From the NCBI RefSeq assembly GCF_016765795.1, contig NZ_JAESVP010000004.1:1-64000 (forward strand): a stretch of 64,000 nucleotides of DNA. Reading direction: 5' to 3'. Position 1 is the first letter of the stretch. Each line of letters starts with the position of its first letter. The DNA comes from Fuscibacter oryzae. Lineage in GTDB: Bacteria > Pseudomonadota > Alphaproteobacteria > Rhodobacterales > Rhodobacteraceae. A program made the translations under genes and the position numbers. Below, one piece after another: positions 1 to 7,831 of this stretch. Below the pieces are notes generated by a model, which made no database searches, was not told the DNA's origin, and was given only the letters and a program-made list of their open reading frames with translations.

Positions 1-53
1 TGTTCCCTGATCATCCCGATAATCTGCGCCTCGGTGAAACGGCTTTTCCTCAT
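1..53 (-). CDS. IS3-family transposase OrfA, N-terminus only
   Basis: The reading frame starts with ATG at 53 and runs off the left edge after 17 codons. The residues MRKSRFTEAQIIGMIRE are the typical beginning of the helix-turn-helix OrfA protein of IS3-family elements of the IS407/IS511 type. OrfA binds the terminal repeats and is normally joined to OrfB by programmed frameshifting. Only the first helix is present, so activity cannot be judged. Confidence 0.8.
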   Translation of the reverse strand, partial: MRKSRFTEAQIIGMIRE

Positions 54-121
54 GTCGTCTGCTCCTTCTCAGGTTGGGCAGACTCTACATCACAGCGAGG
101 GAACTTCCGGGGGGCAGGTCA
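1..121 (-). mobile_element. IS3-family element, left end (partial)
   Basis: This is the left end of an IS3-family insertion sequence read leftward and cut by the window edge. On the minus strand it begins at 121 with the terminal sequence TGACCTGCCCCCCGGAAGTT, a typical IS3-family (IS407-like group) inverted-repeat tip. About 68 bases later an orfA start codon follows. The tip lies exactly where homology in the neighbouring orfB remnant stops, so this element seems to have inserted into the older one. The right end, orfB and any target duplication lie outside the window. Confidence 0.75.
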
Positions 122-832
122 CCGCAAGGGTCATGAACCAGTGTTGGTTCAGGCATTCGGTGCGCACGCGTCCGTTGAATGCCTTGATGAAGGCATTATC
201 GGTGGGTTTGCCGGGGCGTGAGAAGTCCAGAACGAGGCCCCGCTGGTAGGCCCAAAGGTCCATGTCACGCGAGGCGAACTTGATGCCCTGATCGATCCGG
301 ATCGTCTTCGGATAACCGACTTTCCGGCAAACCCGGTCCAGGGTGGCGATCACGCCTTGGCCGCGGTAGCTGTAGTGCACATCCAGCACCGGCACATAGC
401 GCGGAAGGTGTCGGCGACTGTGAGAACGCGGAGCTTCTTGCCCGTTGCCAGTTGGTCGTGCACAAAATCCATCGCCCAGGTCTCGTTCGGACTGACGGCG
501 TTGACACGGTCATCCCGCAGCTTGGCCTTGAGCCGCCACTTCGGCGTCTTGTTCCGCAGCTGAATCCCTAACCCCTTATAGATGCAGTAGACTTTCTTGA
601 TGTTGATGCCCCAGCCTTCACGGTCCAACCGGACGTGGACGCGCCGATAGCCATACCTGACACGCGTCTCACAGATCTCCCTGATCCGCTTGGCAAGGGC
701 AGCCCGGTCGGTGCGGCGGGACTTGTAGTGGAACGTGGAACGGTCGAACCCGATGGCCCCACAAGCCCGCCGGATCGAGATCGCCCAATTTGCTGGGATC
801 AGGTCAGCTCTGGCACGGCCCGCCCATTTCAA
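122..832 (-). pseudogene. IS3-family transposase OrfB remnant, frameshifted and interrupted
   Basis: This is a decayed OrfB (DDE/rve integrase). The upstream frame carries the HTH_21-like segment, the GYRRVHV motif and the first catalytic Asp in WAMDFVHDQ. The frame is lost near 403 by what looks like a one-base deletion and resumes as PVLDVHYSYRGQG, with the second Asp in RIDQG. The usual catalytic Glu in DNAFIEAFNG is Lys here (codon 183-185). The protein is then cut after HWFMTLA, where the second IS3 element starts at 121. There is no orfA upstream, and similarity to the family fades around 785-800, so the 5' part is missing too. It is certainly non-functional. Confidence 0.85.
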
Positions 833-861
833 CGGCTGATGCTGGTCGATCCGCCCATGAA

Positions 862-891
862 AACGCCGCCCCGATCACAGGGGGCGGCGTT
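862..891 (-). terminator. Rho-independent terminator of the sugar ABC operon
   Basis: A perfect 11-bp stem (AACGCCGCCCC / GGGGCGGCGTT) with an 8-base loop is followed on the minus strand by a short T run. It sits 16 bases past the stop codon of the binding-protein gene, so it ends the leftward operon just before the IS debris. Confidence 0.85.
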
Positions 892-906
892 ACGGCTTGT
901 GCCCGA

Positions 907-1866
907 TCAGAACGGGCTGTCGGGGAAATAGAACCGCGCGGCATTTTCCGGCGTGATCAGGGTCGAGCCGATGATGAACCGGCCATAAACCGGCGTGTCC
1001 GACACAAAGCGCAGCGCCGTCATCTCGATAGCTGCCGAAATCAGGGCAGGCGGATAGGTGACATCGACCGGCAGTTGCGGGTCTTTGTCCATGATCCGCT
1101 TGACGATTTCCTTCATCCCGGCGCCGCCGATGATCCACATTTCCTTTTCACGACCGGCTTGGGCGATGGCTTCCATCACGCCGATGGCCATATCGTCATC
1201 CGCCGCCCAGACCGCATCGATCTTGGGGTACTTCGACAGATAGTCCTGCATGACGGTAAAGGCTTCGTCGCGGTTCCAGTTGCCGTGCTGCTTGTCGAGG
1301 ATTTCAATTCCCGACCCGTCGATGGCCTTCTCGAACGCCTCGACCCGCTCATTGTCCAGCGTGGTGGCGATGCCGCGCAGGATCACGATCTTCGATCCCG
1401 AGGCAAGGTTGGCCTTGAAATATTCGCCCGCAACCCGGCCAAAGGCGGTGTTGTCGCCCGCGACATACAGGTCTTCGATGCCTTCGACGGCAAGGCCACG
1501 GTCCACCACCGTCACCCATTTGCCGGCATCCTTCACCGCCTTGACCGGACCGGTCAGCGGTTCGGATTCGAACGGCAGCACGACCAGACCGTCGATGTTG
1601 CGGGTAGCCAGCATGTCTTCGATGTCATCGACCTGCTTGCCCGGTTCGCCCGCCGTGGCCAGCACGAATTTCAGGTTGGGATAGGCCTTTTCCAGCCGGG
1701 CGATGGATTGCTGGGCGTGCCAGTTCAGCCCGCCCATGAACCCGTGGGTGGCCGACGGGATCGACACGCCGATGGTATAGGTGGTTTCCTGTGCCTGAAC
1801 CGAACTGGCGGTTGCCGCCCCTACGGCCAGAACCGCGGCGCTGCCAAGGAATTGTCTGCGTTTCAT
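907..1866 (-). CDS. Sugar ABC transporter, periplasmic binding protein (RbsB type)
   Basis: A 319-residue periplasmic solute receptor of the Peripla_BP_4 / ribose-galactose-binding family. The N-terminus has a Tat-like or Sec signal (MKRRQFLGSAAVLAVGAA, cleavage near VQAQ). The mature part starts with TYTIGVSIPSATHGFMGGL, the usual beta-1 and sugar-contact region, and later contains VLPFES, VDRG and WAADDDMAIGV, typical hinge and ligand segments. It is the last gene of an operon with permease, ATPase, dehydrogenase and isomerase, which points to a carbohydrate substrate. The exact sugar cannot be read from sequence. Expression is probably governed by the LacI protein at 6689. Confidence 0.88.
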   Translation of the reverse strand: MKRRQFLGSAAVLAVGAATASSVQAQETTYTIGVSIPSATHGFMGGLNWHAQQSIARLEKAYPNLKFVLATAGEPGKQVDDIEDMLATRNIDGLVVLPFESEPLTGPVKAVKDAGKWVTVVDRGLAVEGIEDLYVAGDNTAFGRVAGEYFKANLASGSKIVILRGIATTLDNERVEAFEKAIDGSGIEILDKQHGNWNRDEAFTVMQDYLSKYPKIDAVWAADDDMAIGVMEAIAQAGREKEMWIIGGAGMKEIVKRIMDKDPQLPVDVTYPPALISAAIEMTALRFVSDTPVYGRFIIGSTLITPENAARFYFPDSPF

Positions 1867-1905
1867 GGTCTCTCCTCCCAGATGACCGCCCGTTGGCGGG
1901 CCAGA

Positions 1906-2877
1906 TTACCGCCCTTCGGCGGATGATTTCCCGCGTTGCAACACAACGGCGAGCACGATGATGACCCCCTGAATCGCCCCGTTCAGATAGGGCGACACCA
2001 GGTCGGCAAGGTTCAGGATGTTGTCGATCAGGCTAAGGATCAGCACGCCCACCACGGTGCCCCAGACCCGGCCATAGCCGCCTTTCAGCGCAGTGCCGCC
2101 GATGATCACGGCCGCAATCGCCTCCAGTTCCCACAAAAGGCCGGTGGACCCCGAGGCAGAGCCAAGACGAGGGACGTAAAGGATGGTCGCAAGCCCAACC
2201 AGCAGGCCAAGGATTACATAGGTCCACAGTTGAACCCGCTCGACCTTGACGGCGGAATAGCGCGCCACCTTGTCGTTTGACCCGATCGCCTCGCAATAGC
2301 GGCCAAAGCGGGTGTGGCGCATCGCCACCTCTCCCAGCACGGCGATGATGGCGAAAACGATGATCGGCCAGGCGATGCCGAACAGGCCCCCGTAATAGAC
2401 CGGGCGGTAAAACTCGCGGGTGCCGAAGTCGAGGCTGAGGGTGCCGCCATCGGCGATCCAGGTCACAAGGCTGCGGAAAATGCCCATAGTGCCAAGGGTT
2501 ACGATGAATGGCTCAATCCGCGCACGGGTGATCAGCAGGCCGTTTCCAAGCCCCGCCAGTAGGCCAACCCCCAGCGCCACGCCCATCCCCGCCAGCACCA
2601 AGGGAATACCCACCCCCAACCGGGGCAGCATCGCGTTCATCGCCAAAATCATCATGCCCGCAATGAACGCGGCCATTGAGCCGACCGACAGGTCCAACCC
2701 GCCAGAGGTGATGACAAAGGTCATGCCCACCGCGATCATGCCGATAAAGGCCGACCGGGCCAGCACGTTGGTGATGTTGCCGGCGGAATAGAAGTTTTCG
2801 TTCAGCCACGCCCCAAGGATCACCAGCAGGATCAGCGCGGCCAAGGGGCCAAGGGTGGACAGCGACAGGTTACGCAT
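1906..2877 (-). CDS. Sugar ABC transporter permease (RbsC type)
   Basis: A 323-residue integral membrane protein of the BPD_transp_2 family (RbsC/XylH/MglC). About ten hydrophobic helices are visible. SGGLDLSVGSMAAF near residues 59-72 is the conserved ISGGIDLSVG motif of this family, and GTALKGGYGRVWGT near 260 is the cytoplasmic loop that contacts the ATPase. It would form the transmembrane channel as a homodimer. It overlaps the ATPase stop by 8 bases and lies 39 bases before the binding protein, so translational coupling is likely. Confidence 0.9.
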   Translation of the reverse strand: MRNLSLSTLGPLAALILLVILGAWLNENFYSAGNITNVLARSAFIGMIAVGMTFVITSGGLDLSVGSMAAFIAGMMILAMNAMLPRLGVGIPLVLAGMGVALGVGLLAGLGNGLLITRARIEPFIVTLGTMGIFRSLVTWIADGGTLSLDFGTREFYRPVYYGGLFGIAWPIIVFAIIAVLGEVAMRHTRFGRYCEAIGSNDKVARYSAVKVERVQLWTYVILGLLVGLATILYVPRLGSASGSTGLLWELEAIAAVIIGGTALKGGYGRVWGTVVGVLILSLIDNILNLADLVSPYLNGAIQGVIIVLAVVLQRGKSSAEGR

Positions 2878-4366
2878 TCTCGATGGCCTTTTCTGTGGTT
2901 CCCATCACCAGCCGCACCACGGCGGTTTCGGTAATCTCGGCCCCGTCCAGCACGCCCGCCATACGGCCTTGCCGCATGACCAGAACGCGGTCGGAAAGGC
3001 CCAGAATCTCGGGCATGTCAGAGGAGATGACGATCACGCTGCGCCCCTCGCGGGCGAGGCGGTCGATGAAATGGTAGATCTGGCTTTTGGTGCCGATGTC
3101 GATGCCGCGGGTGGGTTCATCGATGATGATCACCTCTGGCTGGGCCAGCATGGTCTTGGCCAGCAACACCTTTTGCTGGTTGCCGCCCGACAGGTTGCCC
3201 ACCGCCATATCGCGCTTGGGCGCGCGGATGTCGAAATCGGAAATGGCCTGGGTCAGCGCCTTTTCTTCAGCCTCGCGCGATACCAGCGGGCTACCAAAAC
3301 GGTCCAGCGTGGAAAGGGTCAGGTTCTCGCGCAGCGTCTTGGCCAGCAGCAGCCCGCGTTCCTTGCGGTCTTCGGTCAGATAGGCCAGCCCCTGTTCCGC
3401 CGCCCCTGCGACCGAGCGGATCGTGGTTTCCGCCCCGTTGCGCAGCACGGTGCCCGAATGACGGCGCAGACCCACCAGCCCTTCGGCCAGTTCGGTGCGC
3501 CCAGACCCGACAAGGCCGGAAATTCCCAGAACCTCACCCTTGCGCAGGGCAAATCCGATGCCAGAGACCAGCGGCGGCACGGCGAAATCACGCACTTCCA
3601 GCACCACGGGGCCGAAATCGCTGCGGCGGGGCGGGAAGATGTCTTTCAGATCGCGCCCCACCATGGCCGTGGCCATGCCGTCCTCGGTCATCTCGCCGCG
3701 CATTGCCTGCCGCACCACGGCACCGTCGCGCAGCACCGTCACGCGGTCGGCCAGATGCGCCACCTCATCCAGTCGGTGAGAGGTGTAAAGCAGCGCCACA
3801 CCTTGGGCGCGCAGCCGGTCGATCTGGCGAAACAGCACCTCCACCTCGTGCCCGGTAAGGACGGCAGAGGGTTCATCCATGATCAACACCCGCGCATTGC
3901 GCGACAGGGCCTTGGCAATCTCGACCATCTGGCGGTCAGACACCGGCAGGTCGCGGATGCGGGCATCGGGCGACACACGGCATTCCAACTGGTCCAGCAG
4001 GGCCTGCGTCGCCACCCGCATCGCCTTGTGGTCCAGCAGCCAGCCGCCCATTTCCCGGCCCAGCCAGATGTTCTGGCTGACCGTCAGGTCGGCGGCCAGA
4101 TTGAATTCCTGATGGATGACGACGATGCCTTGCGCCTCGGCCTCGGCCCCGCTGCGATAGGTGGCGGGCTTGCCCTCGAACAGCACCTGACCGGAACTGG
4201 CCGCCAGAAAGCCGCCCAGAATTTTCATGATCGTCGATTTGCCCGCGCCGTTTTCGCCGATCAGGGCGTGAACCTCGCCGGGGTGCAGGGCGAAATCGAT
4301 GCCGTGCAAAATTTCAATCGGGCCGAAACTTTTGCGAATGTCATGCAGCGCAAGGATCGCGGTCAT
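2870..4366 (-). CDS. Sugar ABC transporter, duplicated ATPase (RbsA/MglA type)
   Basis: A 498-residue CUT2-class ATPase with two fused nucleotide-binding domains. The first domain has Walker A GENGAGKST, signature-like PVSDRQMVEIAKAL and Walker B LIMDEPSA. The second has a degenerate P-loop (ISGLVGSGRTELAEGL), LSGGNQQKVLLAKTM and IIIDEPTRGID, as normal for RbsA/MglA/XylG. I chose the ATG at 4366 because it makes an ATGA overlap with the stop of the upstream dehydrogenase; an in-frame ATG 12 bases earlier is possible. It energises import with the permease at 1906 and the receptor at 907. Confidence 0.9.
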   Translation of the reverse strand: MTAILALHDIRKSFGPIEILHGIDFALHPGEVHALIGENGAGKSTIMKILGGFLAASSGQVLFEGKPATYRSGAEAEAQGIVVIHQEFNLAADLTVSQNIWLGREMGGWLLDHKAMRVATQALLDQLECRVSPDARIRDLPVSDRQMVEIAKALSRNARVLIMDEPSAVLTGHEVEVLFRQIDRLRAQGVALLYTSHRLDEVAHLADRVTVLRDGAVVRQAMRGEMTEDGMATAMVGRDLKDIFPPRRSDFGPVVLEVRDFAVPPLVSGIGFALRKGEVLGISGLVGSGRTELAEGLVGLRRHSGTVLRNGAETTIRSVAGAAEQGLAYLTEDRKERGLLLAKTLRENLTLSTLDRFGSPLVSREAEEKALTQAISDFDIRAPKRDMAVGNLSGGNQQKVLLAKTMLAQPEVIIIDEPTRGIDIGTKSQIYHFIDRLAREGRSVIVISSDMPEILGLSDRVLVMRQGRMAGVLDGAEITETAVVRLVMGTTEKAIENA

Positions 4367-5502
4367 AGCGTCACCCACGCCGCATTGCGCTTGGCTGACT
4401 GAACGGCGGCCTCGACAAAGCGCATCCCCTGCAAGCCGTCGGTCAGGGTTGGGTAGGTTACACCTTCGGGCACCGGTTGCCCGGCGTCATGGGCGCGGAT
4501 GGCGCGGGCGGCTTCGGTGTAGATCGTGGCAAAGGCCTCCAGATACCCTTCGGGATGGCCACCGGGAACGCGGCTGACGCGCTGGGCCGCCGGGCTTGCC
4601 CCGGCCCCGTTGCGGGTGATCAGGCGCTTTTCCTGACCGAATGGGGTGAACCACAGGCGGTTGGGGTCTTCTTGCCCCCAGTCCAGCCCACCCTTTTCGC
4701 CATAAACCCGCAGCCGCAGCCCGTTTTCATTGCCGGGCGCCACCTGACTGCACCACAGCGTGCCCCGTGCGCCACTGGCATAGCGCAGCATCACATGGGC
4801 GTTGTCGTCCAGCTTTCTGCGCGGCACGAAAGACGACAAATCGGCGGCCAGGGCCTGCGGCACCTCGCCGCTGACAAAGGCGGCAAGATTATAGGCATGG
4901 GTGCCAATATCACCCAAAGCGCCACCCGCGCCCGACCGGGACGGATCGGTGCGCCATTCGGCCTGTTTCGATCCACTGGCCTCAACCGCCTCGGTCAGCC
5001 AGTCTTGCGCATATTCCACCTGTACCAGACGAATGCGCCCCAGATCGCCGCCCGCCACCATGGCGCGGGCCTGCCGGATCATCGGATAGCCGGTGTAATT
5101 GTGGGTCAGGATGAACAGGGCATTTGCCTTCGCCGCCACCGCTGCCAGCTTTTTCGCCTCGGCCATCGTGGCGGTCAGCGGTTTGTCACAAATCACATGG
5201 ATGCCACGGCGCAGGAATTCGATCGCCGGGGCTGCGTGCATGTGGTTGGGTGTCACGATGGCAACGGCGCGGATGCCGTCCTTCAACCGCGCCTCGCGGC
5301 TGGCCATCTGGCGGAAATCATCATAGCTGCGCGCCGGGTCCAGCCCAAGTTCGGTGCCCGAAGCACGCGCCTTTTCGGCGGTCGAGGACAAGGCCCCCGC
5401 CACAAGCCGAAACTCTCCATCCAGCCGGGCGGCAATGCGGTGAACCGCGCCGATAAAGGCACCTTGCCCGCCGCCGACCATGCCAAGGCGAATGGGGTCC
5501 AT
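4363..5502 (-). CDS. Gfo/Idh/MocA-family NAD(P)-dependent oxidoreductase
   Basis: A 379-residue sugar dehydrogenase. The N-terminal Rossmann fold begins RLGMVGGGQGAFIGAVHR. The catalytic Lys region is VICDKPLTATM (the family EKP motif, here DKP), and GALGDIGTHAYNLAAFVSG holds the usual Asp/His active-site pair. Members oxidise or reduce a hydroxyl on sugars, inositols or 3-keto-glycosides. Coupled to a TIM-barrel isomerase and a CUT2 importer, it probably performs the first oxidation of the imported sugar. It abuts the isomerase stop with no gap. The substrate is unknown; inositol-like, anhydro-sugar and 3-keto-sugar routes are all possible. Confidence 0.85.
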   Translation of the reverse strand: MDPIRLGMVGGGQGAFIGAVHRIAARLDGEFRLVAGALSSTAEKARASGTELGLDPARSYDDFRQMASREARLKDGIRAVAIVTPNHMHAAPAIEFLRRGIHVICDKPLTATMAEAKKLAAVAAKANALFILTHNYTGYPMIRQARAMVAGGDLGRIRLVQVEYAQDWLTEAVEASGSKQAEWRTDPSRSGAGGALGDIGTHAYNLAAFVSGEVPQALAADLSSFVPRRKLDDNAHVMLRYASGARGTLWCSQVAPGNENGLRLRVYGEKGGLDWGQEDPNRLWFTPFGQEKRLITRNGAGASPAAQRVSRVPGGHPEGYLEAFATIYTEAARAIRAHDAGQPVPEGVTYPTLTDGLQGMRFVEAAVQSAKRNAAWVTL

Positions 5503-6561
5503 CTAGCCCTCCAGCCCCAGCATCCGGCGATTGGCGGCGCGGTCGGCCCCCCCATCGGCGAAATCATCAAACGCCTTTTCGGTGACGCGGATGATGTGGG
5601 CCTTGACGAAATCCGACCCTTCGCGCGCGCCATCTTCGGGGTGCTTCAGGGCGCATTCCCATTCCACCACCGCCCAGCCATCAAAGCCGTATTGCGTGAG
5701 TTTCGAAAACACCCCGCCAAAATCCACCTGCCCGTCGCCAAGGCTGCGGAACCGCCCGGCGCGGTTTACCCAAGACTGGAACCCGCCATAAACCCCCTGC
5801 CGCCCGGTGGGGTTCAGCTCGGCATCCTTCACATGGAACATGCGGATGCGCTCGTGATAAATGTCGATGTTTTCCAAATAGTTCAGGTGCTGCAAGACAT
5901 AATGCGAGGGATCATACAGCAGGTTGGCCCGCGCATGGTTGCCCACACGATCCAGAAACATCTCGTAACTGATGCCGTCATGCAGATCTTCGCCGGGATG
6001 GATTTCAAAGCACAGGTCCACACCCATGTCCTCGGCATGGTCCAGAATTGGCCGCCAGCGCCGGGCCAGTTCGTCAAACGCCTCCTCCACCAGCCCCGCC
6101 GGGCGCTGCGGCCACGGATAGACATAGGGCCATGCCAGCGCGCCCGAAAACGTCGCTTGCGCCGTCAGTCCCAGATTGCGGCTAGCGGTCAGGGCCTTTT
6201 TCACCTGATCCACCGCCCAGGCCTGCCGCGCCGCCGGATTGCCGCGCATGGCGGGCGTGGCGAAACCGTCAAAGGCCGCGTCATAGGCCGGATGCACCGC
6301 GACCAACTGGCCCTGCAGATGGGTGGACAGCTCGGTCACCACGACACCCGCTTCGGCGGCAACGCCCTTCACCTCATCGCAGTAGTCTTTTGATGTCGCG
6401 GCCCGGTCCAGATCGAACAGCCGCGCGTCCCAACTGGGCAGTTGCACGCCGACGTAGCCGCAATCGGCGGCCCAGCGGGTGATGGAAGCCAAGGAATTGA
6501 AGGGTGCGGTATCGCCCGCGAACTGCGCCAGAAACAGCGCCGGACCTTTGATCGTTCGCAT
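5503..6561 (-). CDS. Sugar phosphate isomerase/epimerase-family TIM barrel protein
   Basis: A 352-residue AP_endonuc_2 / xylose-isomerase-like barrel. Likely metal ligands are the Glu in CFEIHPGEDLHD, the Asp/His in YDPSHYVLQ, the His in MFHVKDAE and the Glu in AVVEWECALK. I chose the ATG at 6561 (MRTIKGPALF), which has a GAGGGG ribosome site upstream; the reading frame extends further but would run through the operator region. It is the first gene of the leftward operon, paired with the Gfo/Idh/MocA dehydrogenase. Such pairs act on keto-sugars or cyclitols, for example by isomerisation or epimerisation after oxidation. Confidence 0.85.
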   Translation of the reverse strand: MRTIKGPALFLAQFAGDTAPFNSLASITRWAADCGYVGVQLPSWDARLFDLDRAATSKDYCDEVKGVAAEAGVVVTELSTHLQGQLVAVHPAYDAAFDGFATPAMRGNPAARQAWAVDQVKKALTASRNLGLTAQATFSGALAWPYVYPWPQRPAGLVEEAFDELARRWRPILDHAEDMGVDLCFEIHPGEDLHDGISYEMFLDRVGNHARANLLYDPSHYVLQHLNYLENIDIYHERIRMFHVKDAELNPTGRQGVYGGFQSWVNRAGRFRSLGDGQVDFGGVFSKLTQYGFDGWAVVEWECALKHPEDGAREGSDFVKAHIIRVTEKAFDDFADGGADRAANRRMLGLEG

Positions 6562-6581
6562 CAGCCCCTCCCCGAGCGTGA

Positions 6582-6595
6582 TGTAATCGGTTTCA
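6582..6595. promoter_or_regulatory. LacI-family operator 1
   Basis: TGTAATCGGTTTCA fits the general LacI/GalR operator pattern TGNAANCGNTTNCA exactly. It lies between the isomerase start (6561) and the lacI-type gene (6689), 32 bases from a second match. Confidence 0.8.
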
Positions 6596-6613
6596 TTAAC
6601 GATAGACGTGCAA

Positions 6614-6627
6614 TGTAAACGATTGCA
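6614..6627. promoter_or_regulatory. LacI-family operator 2
   Basis: TGTAAACGATTGCA is a second exact match to TGNAANCGNTTNCA. The start-to-start distance of 32 bases is about three helical turns, which places both sites on the same DNA face. They could control both the leftward operon and the regulator itself. Confidence 0.8.
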
Positions 6628-6688
6628 AGATGATTCCTGCCGCCGAAACCGGATTGAGCAGCCCGATCCCGCAGCGTAGGGAAGGACG

Positions 6689-7693
6689 ATGAAGAAATAT
6701 CGGCCCAATATCAGCGATGTCGCCCGTCTGGCGGGGGTTTCAACGGCGACGGTCAGCCGCGCCCTGTCAAACCCGTCGCTGGTCAGCGAGGCGACGCGCA
6801 AGGCGGTGCAGGGCGCGATTGCAACCACCGGCTACCGGCTCAACGAAACCGCGCGCAACCTGCGGCACCGGCGAACTGGCGGTATCGTGGCCTTGGTGCC
6901 CAATCTGGCGAACCCGTTCTTTTCGCAGATCCTGTCGGGCATCGCCTCGGTTCTTGGCCCGGCGGGGTATAACCTGCTGATCGCCGATACCCGCACCGCC
7001 GGGGCCGACCGTCTGCTGGATTATGCCGAACCCTCGCGGGCCGATGGGCTGATCATCCTGGACGGATCGCTGCCTGCCGCCGCCCTGACGGGCCGCATTC
7101 CGATGGTCGAGGCCTGCGAATGGGTGCCCGGCCTTGCGGCCCCCCGCGTCAAGATTGATAATCGCGCGGCGGCGGGACTGGCGGTCAATCATCTGGCCGA
7201 TCTGGGCCACAGCCGCATCGGCCATGTCGTGGGCCCGGCGGGTAATGTGCTGAGCGTGGCGCGTCTGGCGGGGTATGAGGATACGCTGCGCAGCCGGGGT
7301 CTGCCCCTGATGCAAAGCGCAATCTATCAGGGCGACTTTTCGCTGGAGTCGGGCCGCGTTGCAGCGGAGGTGTGGCTGCAACAGCCGCAGGATACGCGAC
7401 CAACTGCCCTGTTCCTTGCCTCTGATGCCATGGCTTGCGGTTTTATCGGCGAGGTGCAGCGTCATGGACTTTCGGTGCCACGCGATGTCTCGGTTGTGGG
7501 CTTTGACGATATCGAACTGATCGCCCATATTTCGCCGCCGCTGACCACAATCCGCCAGCCCCGCACGGCGATTGGCCAAATCGCGGCCGAGCGTTTGCTG
7601 AACCGTCTGCGCGGTGGTGAGGACACTGATCAGGATACAATCCTGTCGGTCGAACTTATCATCCGCGCCAGCACAGCCGCTCCACGTCTTTAA
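6689..7693 (+). CDS. LacI-family transcriptional repressor
   Basis: A 334-residue regulator. The N-terminal helix-turn-helix reads ISDVARLAGVSTATVSRALS, followed by the hinge helix region (ETARNLRHRRTGGIVALVP). The rest is a periplasmic-binding-protein-like effector domain with typical segments NPFFSQILSGI, FLASDAMACGFI and VSVVGFDDIELI. It is divergent from the sugar operon at 907-6561, and two operator matches lie between them. It should repress import and catabolism until the sugar or a derivative binds. The start ATG has a GGAAGGACG ribosome site. Confidence 0.93.
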   Translation: MKKYRPNISDVARLAGVSTATVSRALSNPSLVSEATRKAVQGAIATTGYRLNETARNLRHRRTGGIVALVPNLANPFFSQILSGIASVLGPAGYNLLIADTRTAGADRLLDYAEPSRADGLIILDGSLPAAALTGRIPMVEACEWVPGLAAPRVKIDNRAAAGLAVNHLADLGHSRIGHVVGPAGNVLSVARLAGYEDTLRSRGLPLMQSAIYQGDFSLESGRVAAEVWLQQPQDTRPTALFLASDAMACGFIGEVQRHGLSVPRDVSVVGFDDIELIAHISPPLTTIRQPRTAIGQIAAERLLNRLRGGEDTDQDTILSVELIIRASTAAPRL

Positions 7694-7760
7694 CCGGCCA
7701 CCTGTCAGAGAGTTTGCCACTCGCCGTATCGCGACGGGCATGCCCTTTGGCATCTCCACA

Positions 7761-7789
7761 AGATTGTTTGTTGCGACAACAAACAATCT
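7761..7789. promoter_or_regulatory. Perfect 29-bp palindrome, likely operator
   Basis: Two 13-base arms (AGATTGTTTGTTG and its complement) flank a 3-base centre CGA. It lies 42 bases before the start of the epimerase-like gene at 7832. It is AT-rich in a GC-rich genome. The nearest regulator gene is the ROK protein at 8764, and ROK repressors bind AT-rich palindromes, so autoregulation of this operon is plausible. Confidence 0.7.
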
Positions 7790-7831
7790 AACCTACACTG
7801 CATCAACAGATCGATTCCGTGGGAGGAAAAC

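Noticed and set aside
2855-4402. Long open frame opposite the sugar ABC ATPase
   Set aside because: It mirrors the RbsA-type gene in a GC-rich genome, has no recognisable domain and no ribosome site. The minus-strand frame has all ATPase motifs.
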